Assembly (NCBI GenBank): GCA_945643635.1 | Contig: CALZFC010000059.1 | Location: 1,327,001 to 1,391,000 of the forward strand | DNA length: 64,000 nt | Reading direction: 5' to 3' | Origin: Allodiplogaster sudhausi | Taxonomy: Eukaryota > Nematoda > Chromadorea > Rhabditida > Diplogasteridae | Shown here: piece after piece, positions 46,447 through 58,200 of the stretch | Layout: the number at the start of each line of letters is the position of its first letter | Numbering within the stretch: the stretch's first letter is position 1 | Made by a program: the position numbers and the translations under genes | The notes under the pieces: model-generated | What the model was told of the DNA's origin: nothing | The model's input: only the letters and a program-made list of their open reading frames with translations | Database searches by the model: none

Positions 46447-48485
46447 ATGACAAACTTCGTCTACTACTTGGCGTACCTCGTGGCGAGCTTACCGCTCTTC
46501 ATGCTGTACATCTTCATCCTTGTCGCCGTTTCCACGGCACGACTCCGCAAGATCTACCCGTTCACGTCCTCCTTCTACTTTCTCTTCATCTTTGGCGGCA
46601 TTCTGGTGTGTCTACCACACTAAAAATATTAAATATTATTGAAAATAAAGAAGCGAACTGTCAACAGAAAGTCTAACAAGAATGTATTTTCAATATCGGT
46701 ATAAGGATAAAAATTTTAATTTGAAAAAAAGCGAGAAGCAAGCTATAAATACCATTCAAAATCCATGTCAGGACTGCATATTCTACATCGAAGTACTCTT
46801 CGTCTACAAGCTGCCATTTCTGTCGGAAATAAACAAGTTCTTTAGCGGCATTAAACCGTCCTGGATCACGACTACGCTTTACGCGTTAGTTGGATCTTTT
46901 CTTCAGAAAGTGCTTTTTCAAAAGTGGTAGTCAATCGGAGTAACAGCCCCCCCAAACTAATGATTTCAGCCTCAAATTCTTCCTTCCTTACTCACAAGAT
47001 CTGCTCAACTTTGCCATTTCTTGCAATCGACTAACGGCCGTGTCCGCTCCGATTCATCATAGAACGGTGCGCATTTATTTCAGCAAAATCTCTTTCAATG
47101 TGCAATTTTATTTACAGCTATGTAGGAATTTGTGTATTTTTTAAAAAATAAAATTAGTTAAAGAAAAATCGTAGAGTATGTAGTGTGCATTTTTTCAGGA
47201 ATCTCTTTCAAAATGCTATAAAAGTAGGTAGTTATTTTTTTTTATATTTTGCAAGAAATAACTAAAAAAAGGCTACAAAAATAAATGATTATTGTTAGAT
47301 CTGGCGCTATCTCCTGCCACTGACACCGCCTTGCGTTACCTTCGCTGCCTACGGTCTCTCGTGGTTTCTCTGGGACACCGAAGCGAGATTTGTAGCGGAC
47401 AGAAGAGACGATGACAGCGAAACTATCTACTTATTCTTCTACGACCTCCGTGCTCGCATGCATGTAAGAGAGAGAGAGTGGGAGAGTGTGAGAGAAAGAG
47501 GGAAGAAATATTTACTACCCTTTGATTGAAAATTACTAACCAATCATTTATGATTGTCAATATTAAAACTACAAAAAAACTTACTCAGTTACAGAGAAAA
47601 ACTAAGTTTGAAATGAACCAATTTGAGATTGTCAATCCGCACGTAGCAATTTTAGATTGTCAATCCGCAAGTAGCAATCGTTGTGTACACCGCGCTACCG
47701 ACAATCACACTGAGCATCTACGCGTACATTGGCCTCAAGATGAGATCAATGACTATGAAGTGAGTCTCCTTGACAGTGCAAAGCGGAAGCGAGCCAGACA
47801 ACCTTAACTCTTTCACTCTCGCTCTCACTCCTTTTCACTTGCACACCCTCTCGTTCGCACATGCTATTTCGGGATCTCGCGAAATAGCATGAATGAACGA
47901 GAGCGTCTCCACAAGTGTCTCTCATGTCAGGGGAAAGCGAAATTTGAACGCGACTGTTTTATTTGCTTGCATGGAAAATGATATATAGTTGTCATTTAAC
48001 GGTTTTTCATTCAATGCCTTTTCTCGGTTCCCTGATTTTCGCTCAAATGATTATCGCTCAAATGATTTTCGCTCAAATTTTTTTTTTACAGTTGATTATT
48101 TTCGCTCAAATTTTTTTTATGATAAGTGATTTTTGCTCAAAATTTTTCCAAATGAGGTATTATTGTAAAATTTTATAATCAGACTAAACATTAGGAGGAA
48201 TGCGGTTTCAACAGCTCTGAGAGTAAAAGAATGAATGTTTCACAAAGTACGAAATAATTAAAAGTGTTCAGAACTCTATTCGGCGTAGTACTGTTAATCA
48301 TAGAGATCGAGCGAGAGAAAGAGAGAGAAGAGAGAGAGACGATTAATTATCCATGCGAATAAAGGATCTAGAAGAAATAGTTAATAATTCACAGAAACTA
48401 GCATTAGCGCAACAACTGTGCAGAAGTTCACAGTGCAAGGGAAAGGTGTTGAATAAGTAATAATTAAAAGTGTTCAGAACACTAT

Positions 48486-48525
<40 letters not shown>

Positions 48526-50355
48526 AGAATGAGAGAATGAGTGGGTCTTGCTCACTATGGCTGTGTATGGGAGGGGTCGACGATGTTAGCGGTGATGGAG
48601 TGGAGGAAGGCTTAGGCGCTGCAATCCGCTTTCGAATGTGAGCCATAGATTGGGTCATATGGCATAGCTTGGGAAGGTGTACTTGCGCATCGACAGAGGC
48701 AGTTCGCAGTGAGTGAGTCAGAATCGCTCTGTTCGGCGCTTGATTCGTCTTAACTTCCTCGTACATCTTCGACTTGATGATTTTCGCCTCCTTTCTTCCC
48801 GGTTCAACAGTGCATGTGTGAAGCCTCATCATCTTTAAAAAATGGCTAATCCTTAGAAAATATGCTAGCACCTGGACGTGCAGAAGGGACTTGTTCACAA
48901 GCATGACTCTTCCTGGGCACTTGTATTTTCTCTGGCGATCACAGCGATACACATCTCCAGTCTTATTCTCGTAGCCCTGTAGGTTTCGCAGAGGAGGTAG
49001 CAGGATTGCTTTAAAATTCATTTGGCTAAATAATGAGCTACCTTGCAGTAAAGGTAGGATTCAAACGACAACATTTGTCGCCCTTGCTTAGTTGTGATGA
49101 ATCGAGCGGGAGAATGTTGGGAGGAAGAAGTGCAAGGAGAAGGCGACCGCGATAGGGAAGGAGGTGAAGGGGAAGGAGTTGAAGCCACCGAAGAAGCCGC
49201 AGAAGAAGAAGAAGAAGAAGAAGAAGAAGAAGAAGAGTACGCGACCAAACGGGCACGCTTGGCTCCGTTAGAGAGAGGAGTACTCATCGTCAGCGGATTG
49301 AGGTACAATGATTTTGTTAGCAAGAAGATGTTCGAAGTCGACCTTACGATTAGACGGTTCTCTCGTTTGTAGCCAATTTGCAGTCAAAATAACAGAGTGC
49401 GAATAGCAATTACTACTGTTGGCCGTTTAAGCGCCTTTTAATTGCTGGGATAATTAAGCGCAAAATATAATTAGGTTAGTATAAATATAACGCACTTCTT
49501 ATCCACTTCCAGGATGCACTAGTCAAAAAAAGTTTTGAGCAAAAATCACTTACCATAAAAAAAAAGTTGAGCGAAAATCATCAACTGTTGAAAAAATTTT
49601 GAGCGAAAATCATTTGAGCGATAATCAAAAAAAAATTTGAGCGAAAATCATTTGAGCGATAATCATTTGAGCGAAAATCAGGACACCGCCTTTTCTCAAC
49701 GCTTTTATCCCGTTGCGCAGCGACCGCTCGCGCCATCAGAAGCAGCTGGCGATTCTCGGCGCTGCGATCATGCTCGTCGATTTCGTGGCCGCCATCATGC
49801 AGGTGACCATGAGCATCTTGCTCCTCATCCACAACAGTCAACCACTTAATATTACATTTAGCAATTATGAGAAAATTAATTTTTTAATAGGGAAAAACAA
49901 ATCAATAATTGTCAAGTAAACTAATCAATATAGTTGTCAAAGAAAAATTAAAAAAAATTATATTTTCCAAGTAAATCGATGAATAATTGTCTAGTAAACT
50001 AATCAATAACTCTCATCCGTTTCAGTTTCTCTTTCTAATCTGCCCAGTGGAGGGTCCGATGGTGACGATTCTCTTTCGTGTGATGCCTATCGCCTGCGAC
50101 GTCAAGTGTCTGTCGCCCGCGCTCATCTGCCTCTGCAATCGAGATCTTCGTCAACGAGTTTGTTGTTTGCTACTCACATTTCGGTGCAAGAGACGACTTC
50201 ACGACTCCAACTCGCTCAGTTATCGATTATCATAGAATTTTAATTGCTCTAAAAGTGCTTTAATTGCTCTCCTTTAGCTCTGGCACATCAGCGGCATACA
50301 ACTGTATAAGCAGAACTCGACCGTAGTCAGCTTGACCAGTCACTCGCAGCCATGA
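46447..50355 (+). CDS. Seven-transmembrane chemoreceptor, family A (Srg-superfamily-like), intact, with a nested element
   Basis: Eight exons: 46447-46605, 46772-46884, 46980-47076, 47299-47463, 47656-47759, 49721-49802, 50026-50157 and 50278-50355. The frame is 930 nt, 309 residues, without a stop. It is clearly paralogous to the 3.7- and 34-kb genes but more diverged (CNRLTAV after TM3, LRQR after TM7, a different tail LWHISGIQLYKQ...). TM4 again opens IWRYLLPLTPP. Intron 5 has a normal GT donor (47,760), unlike the GC donor of the other two. The start of exon 5 is tandemly duplicated (28 bp at 47,628-47,655), giving two possible acceptors; the second keeps the usual exon length. Intron 5 is 1,961 nt because a Mutator-type element lies in it. 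The role is chemosensation by family inference. Confidence 0.8.
48026..49687. mobile_element. Mutator-type (MULE) element carrying an antisense FLYWCH gene
   Basis: The flanks carry a 10-bp direct repeat, GCCTTTTCTC, at 48,016-48,025 and 49,688-49,697, as expected for the 9-11-bp target duplications of Mutator-like elements. The outermost 15 bases of the two ends are complementary at 13. Inside, long inverted repeats consist of several copies of TGATTTTCGCTCAAA and the variant TGATTATCGCTCAAA; the first 45 bp or so after the tips are identical. Together they extend about 120-150 bp at each end. The element lies within intron 5 of the receptor gene, ending 23 bp before the splice acceptor tract's AG. 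It encodes no recognisable transposase catalytic domain, so it is probably non-autonomous. Confidence 0.78.
48482..49323 (-). CDS. FLYWCH-type zinc-finger protein inside the MULE
   Basis: Three exons on the minus strand: 49323-49042, 48976-48878 and 48832-48482, with introns of 65 and 45 nt. The frame is open, 243 residues. After a Ser-rich N-terminal stretch encoded by a (GAA)n-type run (about 49,200-49,235 on the other strand), a FLYWCH domain can be read. FITTKQGRQMLSFESYLYC comes from exon 1, YRCDRQRKYKCPGRV from exon 2 and MMRLHTCTVEP from exon 3, giving the C-C-H-C metal ligands. The tail ends in SLSLSL, encoded by a (GA)n microsatellite at 48,490-48,530, so the last 15 or so residues may be accidental. 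FLYWCH domains bind DNA and occur both in MULE transposases and in host regulators. A second start (MSTPLSNG) at 49,287 is possible. Confidence 0.7.
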
Positions 50356-50930
50356 CTCACAAATGAATGCAGTCGATGAGTCATCCAGTCAGAAGAAGCA
50401 GAGTAAAATCGAATTGTAGATCACGAATCAAGTGGGACTTTGTGGTTCATCTCTCTGTGCTTCTTTTTTTGCTCGTTGATTTAACCATATTCTGGTTAGT
50501 CTCTGATGATCTCATTTTTCTATACTTTTGTACTGTTTATTGTTCTCTAACACACAGGCAGATTAACCTAGCCGATGACAGTAAAGTCCCAAATCCTACT
50601 TACTCTTCACCATTTCCATAAAATCAAATTACGATTGTTTTTTTATATATATTTATTTTCTCGGCTAACGTGAATCAATTTTCAGATCAATGCTTAACTT
50701 TGAGATAGCAAACTCATTATAAAAAAACTGAAAGTAAAATTGCACTCGTTAAATCAGGAAGTGTGTAAAATATATAACTCCTCATCTTCTAAAGCATCAC
50801 AAAAAAATTGCATCATGATTAATCAGTACTTGCTGAATTCCTCTACTGTAAATAAAGACGCGAACAGCTTCCAAGTCACTTTTATCAGCCCAAGAAGTGG
50901 AGCATGGGGAGAGTGGACGTGAAAGGGGAT
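50356..50930. other. Intergenic
   Basis: AT-rich 3' flank of the receptor gene, reaching to the stop codon of the first small minus-strand gene. No feature was seen. Confidence 0.5.
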
Positions 50931-51560
50931 TTAGAAGGCGAAGAGAGAGGCGAGACCGGCCACGGCGAGGAAGGGCGCGAAGAGTGCCTGAATGGAAGGA
51001 AAATATTTACCACGAGATTATTCCTTTTTTTATTGAAATTATTTAAATTAAGGCATCAGTGGCAGATGATATTTTCTATTTTCCTATAAAAATGTATTGA
51101 TTGATTGATCAACGATGCCGAACTGACAGCGCCGCTCTTGGCGGTAGGCGTGGGACCAGCAGTGGGAGTAGCAGTGCCATCATCACCAGCAGCAGCCATA
51201 GAGACAGCCGTCAGCAGAAGGATCTCAAGCAGAAACTATTTAACTCAACTGAGAGCGGTTTGATAAAGAATATTTGGGGAATTTCGAAAATTGAAGCTGA
51301 TTGTCATGTAGAAAAGCTAAATGATTAGGGGTTTCAATGGAAAGCAGGTGATCATTGAAACGCAACTACAAGAAAACGGGGGAGTGAGATGAATGGGAGG
51401 GATATTGGGAAACAGGGATGGGGAAGGAAATGGAAGAGAGAGTTAAATTTAGAGGGAAAGAGTTTATGGATTAAAAAGAGGGGAATTAATACAGCGAGAG
51501 TGGCGAAGAGAGTCGCGGAGCGGATGAAGAGCATTTCTGGGTCGAGAGATGAAGAGAAGC
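50878..51560. repeat. Tandem duplication, copy 1
   Basis: Nearly identical to 52,798-53,470 at a constant offset of 1,920 bp until about 51,450, where the second copy lacks 10-11 bases. Similarity drops sharply near 51,535, at the start codon of the gene it contains. Confidence 0.9.
50931..51534 (-). CDS. 64-residue secreted or surface-anchored small protein, copy 1
   Basis: Three minus-strand exons: 51534-51493, 51223-51128 and 50987-50931. The total is 195 nt, in frame, with TAA at 50,931. Exon 1 encodes MLFIRSATLFATLA. Exon 2 encodes ILLLTAVSMAAAGDDGTATP followed by a Thr/Pro/Ala segment. Exon 3 encodes the hydrophobic end ALFAPFLAVAGLASLFAF. An N-terminal signal sequence, a short Thr/Pro-rich (O-glycosylation-like) middle and a hydrophobic C-terminus directly at the stop suggest a GPI-anchored or very small membrane glycopeptide, a design common in nematodes. 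A minus-strand TATAAA lies at about 51,612-51,617, 80 bp before the ATG. The function is unknown. The exon structure is inferred from splice sites and from conservation in the second copy. Confidence 0.65.
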
Positions 51561-51607
51561 GACCACGAGGACTCGGAAGAACACGCTGAAGTGAGATATA
51601 TTGTTGC

Positions 51608-51625
51608 AGATTTGCGGGCCTTTAT
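51608..51625 (-). promoter_or_regulatory. TATA box of the first small-protein gene
   Basis: Reads CATATAAAGG on the minus strand, about 80 bp upstream of the ATG. A shared GTGCACTTTC word follows further upstream, as in the second copy (about 53,549-53,558). Confidence 0.5.
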
Positions 51626-52797
51626 ATGGCACAAGCTGGAGTGCACTTTCAGGACATTTGCTCGAATTGTACTGTAAAGTAAATTCGTACTTTAGAGAAG
51701 AGTTTAATAATAAATGGAATTTCAAATTGCTCTCCTTTCCACGCACGCGCCTTGCTTCTTCACTTAAGGAATCCTGAATATTGATAGCTTGATCTACGAA
51801 GCAGAGCTGACATCTTCTACATATATACAGTGCAGTATATTTTGCTTCTTTTTCTTTATAAAGCTTCTGAAGTATAATTTGAAAATATCACAACACAAAA
51901 GGTTTTTTTAAAGTGTTTTTCCGCTCTAGGAAAGTGCAGTGACCTTTTTTGAAAGTAAAAAATAATGAAAGCACATTTTTTATTCAAAAAGGATGATCAT
52001 AAAATTAGTTAATTTAACTTTGATCTCTAACTTAAACGACTTTTTCTTGAATATAATGCTAAGCCTATTGATTGCACGAAAAGGGGCAGATATAAAAGAA
52101 ATATTCTTTAATTTCTATCTCCGCTCGCTTTTTGTAGTCTCAGTCCCACATTTCAAATTTTTCAAAAGTAGAATCATTCAAATGTTATAGTTCATTTGAA
52201 GTGAATAAGCAATCGATTCACCCGCAAAACGAACACTTTTCTTTTCGCCCTCTTCATCTACGCATGTATTCTGACTTCTAGATATATCGAGAAATCGAAT
52301 CTTTCGGCGGGAAGTAGTCACAGGAATCAGAGTAAGCAAGAGATTTCGTCTTCTCTCGCTCACAGCAGACGATAGAGGTATTGTTGGTGTTCGCGTTCTG
52401 ATTGGGCTTTCTTGCCTTAGCTCAATTTTAACCCAACTCACTGTTTAAAAAAACGGAAATGAAATTGTGCTCATTAATCATTAAGTGAATATAACATTGT
52501 ATGCAGAATAACATATACAATTGTATGCAGAACTCCTCCTCCAACTCAATAAAAAATTTGCATCGTGAAACATGAACACTGCTTCTTTTACAATTCGACT
52601 TCCTTTCCTCAATACTTGCTTACTTTCATATATAAAAAGAAATGAGAGATCTAATTGGGAACAGCTTTTGAGTTTGAATTGTAAAAGCTTTTTGATAACG
52701 ATATTTTTACTCACAGCAGTGAGATTATGAGATAATCTGCAATATCCATCATTGTATTTTACTGCGAATGAAGCAGGTGGCAAGACACTTTTAAGAC
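51626..52797. other. Intergenic between the two small-protein genes
   Basis: AT-rich. Short stretches near 52,430-52,560 resemble 50,700-50,800, showing that the duplication originally extended further upstream. No exon was supported. Confidence 0.5.
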
Positions 52798-53470
52798 ACT
52801 TTTATCAGCCCAAGAAGTGGAGCATGGGGAGAGTGGACGTGAAAGGGGATTTAGAAGGCGAAGAGAGAGGCGAGACCGGCCACGGCGAGGAAGGGCGCGA
52901 AGAGTGCCTGAATGGAAGGAAAATATTTACCACGAGATTATTCCTTTTTTTATTGAAATTAGTTAAATTAAGGCATCAGTGGCAGATGATATTTTCTATT
53001 TTCCTATAAAAATGTATTGATTGATTGATCAACGATGCCGAACTGACAGCGCCGCTCTTGGCGGTAGGCGTGGGACCAGCAGTGGGAGTAGCAGTGCCAT
53101 CATCACCAGCAGCAGCCATAGAGACAGCCGTCAGCAGAAGGATCTCAAGCAGAAACTATTTAACTCAACTGAGAGCGGTTTAGTAAAGAATATTTGGAGA
53201 ATTTCGAAAATTGAAGCTGATTGTCGTGTAGAAAAGCTAAATGATTAGGGGTTTCAATGGAAAGCAGGAGATCATTGAAACGCAATTACAAGAAAAAGGG
53301 GGAGTGAGATGAATGGGAGGGATATTGGGAAACAGGGATGGGGAAGGAAGTGGAAGAGAGAGTTAAATTTAGAGTTTATGGATTAAAAAGAGGGGAATTA
53401 ATACAGCGAGAGTGGCGAAGAGAGTCGCGGAGCGGACGAAGAGCATTGTCGGGCGGAGAGAAGAGGAAGG
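52798..53470. repeat. Tandem duplication, copy 2
   Basis: Second copy of 50,878-51,560. Differences are very few in the 3' two thirds, and much more frequent upstream of the start codon. Confidence 0.9.
52851..53446 (-). CDS. 64-residue secreted or surface-anchored small protein, copy 2
   Basis: Exons are 53446-53405, 53143-53048 and 52907-52851, with the same splice sites as copy 1. The only residue change seen is Val for Ile at position 4 (MLFVRSATLF). The intron positions and the C-terminal hydrophobic end ALFAPFLAVAGLASLFAF are unchanged. A minus-strand TATAAA lies at about 53,529-53,534, similarly spaced from the ATG. Coding and intron DNA are almost identical between the copies, while upstream DNA has diverged, so either recent gene conversion or a recent partial duplication applies. 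Expression of the two copies may differ. The function is unknown. Confidence 0.65.
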
Positions 53471-53539
53471 TCGACCAGGCGATCTCGGGAGAGCAAGAAG
53501 AAGTGAGTTGTTCATTAGAACACCTTTATTTATAATGCA

Positions 53540-53906
53540 GCAGCTGCAGTGCACTTTCGGGACAACAAACCCGAGGTCTTTTCTAGAACTGTTCTCAAAG
53601 TTCTACGCACTCATGGTTAAAACGGTTGTCAGAGGGGAATACGTGACGACTTCTAATTTGACATTCAAATTCACAATACTTGATTTCCATAATTGAAGGC
53701 GAAATATTTTACTAGAGTTTTCGCTCTCAAATGCATCATTTTCTAGTGATTTACATCCAGTGTGGTAACATTATCATATTAATGGCGCAACAAATTCGCA
53801 TCAAGATTTCTAAAACGAATTCTCAATGTTTCTAAACACTTATTCGAAAATTCAACCCAAATGCATAGCGACACATTTTGATTGGAGAGGTTAAGAGAGC
53901 GAAGGC

Positions 53907-53988
<82 letters not shown>

Positions 53989-55232
53989 GTTGAAAAGTGG
54001 GTGAGAGATCGGGAGAGGATGGTTGTACAGAAGGAGAGAAAGACAAAGAGAGATAAAGAGAGGAGAGGTGGAGAAGGCATGCATGGTGGATTCATATTTC
54101 TATAATACATAAATAAATAAAATTCCCGGATTGATCGTTTTTCTCGGGCATCACCTCAGTCGTCGTCGACTTCACCTTTGCCATTTTGAATCACTCCAAA
54201 CAATCAATAGTAGTTTTATCCTTTTAACTATTCGACAAATCCACCAAGCAATCAATCACCTCATTTACATCTCTCCGGTTTGTGATCTACACTAACACCC
54301 TCCATAACTTACTGCGATTCTCTTCAATCTCAGCTGGCTCATCAATCGATATGCTCCCCAAATGCGCTCACTTCTCCACTACGCACATATTCACCACAAT
54401 ACTCGAACTTATTTTTTTTCCTCTAACCTGTCGACTCTTCAGCTCGACTGAACAATAGTAGAACTTTTCTTCATGCTAATTCTATCTTTCTTGACGAATG
54501 AAACGTTTATTTGAACAGTTAAAACTGGGAAGGCAAAAAATAATCAATATTCAGTCACTTAGCTCCGTGGATGTTCAAGAAGAGAAAAGAAAAAAAAGCC
54601 AAGCAATTACCAGCATTTGATCGGAGCGGACCTTATCAACATTGTGGAAGTGAAGCTCGTATTACAGGTAAAAAGGTGGATAATCAATAAATCAACAATG
54701 TCAAATCACTGTGAGAAATTTGAACTGGACATCAAACATACTTAAAACCTACACATTGCTAAAAAAAAAAGATGCTCTAGGAAAAGACCTAGAGATTTTC
54801 TTAAGAAAGCTTCAACTGGCGCACCATAGAGCTAACGATCTATCGAACTACTTTAGACACGGTGTGTATTACGAGAGACACAGGCACTAGAATTACAAGA
54901 AGAAGAAAAAACAAAACCTAGGTCCATGGGCAACCCCAATGTACTGGGGCTGGGAGACCCATCAGTTGTCTGAGAGAGGGGTAGAGCTCGAAGAAGGTTA
55001 CTCGCCCTTATACATCACCCACACGCGAGGGCTCTCGATATAACCTGGAAAGAGGACACAACTGGACATTCAAAAAGAGAAATCGCGAAATATTTTGGGG
55101 GATCGGAGAGGCAAGGAAACGATAGATTTCGTTGGCGTTTTAGCCACTTCTCCGCAGTTGAGGCGGGCGGGAAAGAAGATTCGGCACAGAGACAACGGAA
55201 GAGAAACTGGCAGAGCCTAAGGCATGATGCTA
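53540..55232. repeat. Intergenic with a (GA)n microsatellite
   Basis: A long (GA)n tract lies at about 53,905-53,990, and open frames over it encode only repeats. The remainder is AT-rich without a supported exon. The 3' end of the zinc-finger gene transcript probably extends into the right part. Confidence 0.6.
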
Positions 55233-58200
55233 TCATCGATCGGTTTGAGAACCAATCGAATCAGAGCTGCCTTCGCCACATTCTTTATTAGAGATAATTC
55301 GTGTACAATATCAAATGCTAGCGATATCAACATTCTCAAGTAGATGTCCTGTGACTTGGCCAACCTGTAGAGCCTAAAGCTAAAAAAAGGAACCTAAAAG
55401 AAGGCTCGGGGATAATCTTCTTAACCTTCTACAAGAGACATCCTCGGAATGATACCCTTCGGGAGATCTCACTCTCTTTCTATCTCTCTCTCTCTTTCTC
55501 TATCATCTTCTCACTCTCTTTCTCTCACCCTTTCTCTCTCTTCCTATCACCCTCTCTCTCACACCTACTCCCCTCTCTTTTTCTCTACCTGTGTCACTGT
55601 CGGATGTGAGATATCCTCCATGTTCGATGAGTGTATGATTCTTGATTTCGCTCCACTCTGCAAATGGCTGGCGACAGATGGAGCAGAGGTAGCCGTGCTC
55701 CTCCTTCTTGTGTGCCTGTGGTACAATTGTAATGGAATAAACATCATTAATACGCCCGATGAATCCATATACAACCACTTTTTGACATTCACTTCAAATC
55801 TTCTCGCTTCCTTCTTTTAAATCAAATAAATAATTTGTCTTCAAATACTTGCTTAAATGCTTAAATTCAATATTATTCGCTAAAAGCAGCATGATTATAT
55901 CCTTAATGCATATTCTTGACGAGGAAGAGAGAGAGAGAGAAAAAAATGATTCGAATTATAATTAGTCAGCCAAGAGGCCAAAGTCATATAAATAGTGACA
56001 AACCTCCATCTCGAGATATCGATTACAACGAAAGTCACAAATGAGACATTCAAACTTGATGATGCCCGTGTGCATTCGCTCATGAGTTACCACCTTCAAA
56101 TATTTTGAAAATTAACTCAATTTTTCTGATTTAACCTTTTTTTTCTTTTTGACACACACGAAAAAGCAAAAAAAAAACCTTTTTAAAAACAAAATGTTAC
56201 TATCAAAATGCTACCAAAATCCACACACACCGAAATCTCGCTTGTGAACAGTTCCTCACAAAAGTGGCATGGATAAGTCTTCGTGAAGACATGCGCCATC
56301 TTCTTGTGCTTGCGCAGTTTGCGCGGCGTCAGGAACTTCATGTTGCATTCGTTGCAGCTGAAAAGGGGGCGAGACAGTAAGAAAGTGCAGCTGGGACGAC
56401 AAGCTTTCTGAAATGACAGAAACACACCGGAATCCAGAGTTGGCTCCTCTGTGGAATTTGGCGCGATGCATGAGTAGACGTTGTGCTGTGCACAGATTGC
56501 GCATGGGAGTGCATTCGAAGCAGATGAAAGTCTGCAAAGGATGTTTAAGATCTTTTTTATAATAGTATTGTAACGTCATACTTTACTTCTCTCATCTCTT
56601 ATCGTCAAAAACTTATTAAAAAAACAATTATGCAAATATGTTTATAAATTTATAATGAATCTTCAATAAAATAACATTATGTTGTATTTGATCCTTTAAT
56701 CAAACCTTAAATCAAAAATAAGAGATCAAAGATCACGAACCAAATCGCAGAGATGATTCGCCAGTTCCTCTCTGCCTGGCAAGCACTTGAAGCAGTCGAG
56801 GCATTGGATGAATTCGACGCATTCAGGATGCTTCTTCTGGAAGTGCTTCTTCAGCGAGACTTCGTTGCGGAATCGCTTGTCGCAAAAGGGACACTGGGGA
56901 GAGACCTGGAAATGAGAAGAGGAGCAAGTCATCGAGCATTTTAGTGGTTCAAAGCAAGACAAGCCTTAAGACTACATCAGCACATTCTTCACAAAGCCTC
57001 GTAGTAAATTAAGTTATTCTGATTTTTGCTCCAAATTGGGCGTTATTTTTCGCAGCAAATGCTTCATGATTTTTTCGTATAAAGATTTCTCTTCCGGATG
57101 ATTCTTCATCGAACATTTTTTAAATTGATTTTTTGAAGACAAAATTTGGATCTATCGCTTCAGTTTCTAATATTGCCAATCGACATTTGGACGAATGAAA
57201 TTTGACAAATAATGGTGGGACCCAATAGCGATGGAACCGTAAAGGACCATTGTATTCATTGGAATACCTTCTTCTTGTACGGTCTCTTCGGCTGGCGTAG
57301 AATTCCGTGGCGGTCGAATCTGGCCGGGATGCCGTTGGAGAGCTCGCCCGGGAGTGGTATCCTATAAGAATCGTAAATTTACTGATAGGCTCAAAGAGAT
57401 ATATAAAAGGATATCAAAAGTCATCTTGTAAAATTCCAAAACAAAAGTCAACGAGATACAACAAGAATGTCGGAGGAAATTAGGTGCTGCAAAGGTGGGA
57501 CCAAAAGTCAATTTCATTAATTCTCCTTCCAAGCAAGTGACGTCACACACACACTAAAAATCATCACACTAAATATATAAAATATAATTCCACATACTTG
57601 GTAACATCCACGTCGTAATGATCTGCAACGAGGTCACTTTCAGGAGGAATGAACCCTCCCGTCGTCAGCTCTTCGATTCTGTTCATTTCCTGCTCCTCGA
57701 GTCTGAAAGAGTGTTGCATCTTGTTAGTTTAGCATCTAATGGTCTACTGCAATTCAAAAAAAAAACATAAAAGAAGCAACACATCAATTACACTTTTTGC
57801 ACAACTATTTTGCCCCTCCAATGGTAATAACCGTCATTTTTCATCTTCGATTTTAACGCATTAGAAGCAACAGAATACTTTTGATGTCGTTTTTCCCCGA
57901 TCTCACGTCTTCCAAAGTGTAAAGATAGTCTTTTTTCTAGATTTAAAGGGTGAAAAAACAATGGATTACTTTTGCTGCTGAATCTCCTCTTCCTGCGCGG
58001 CAATGTACTCCAGATACTCGACGTGGTGATTGTCGCGAAGGTGTCTTTCGAGCAGATTTCGCTCTCCGAATCGGGTGCGACATACCTGATGAATTTTCGT
58101 TTTATTTTAAAATTTAAATTCCTTCCTCTAGATTGTTACCCATCTTAGAGCCTAATACTGTACAAGCCTTAAGATTTTATATTCGTAAAAAACTATTCAA

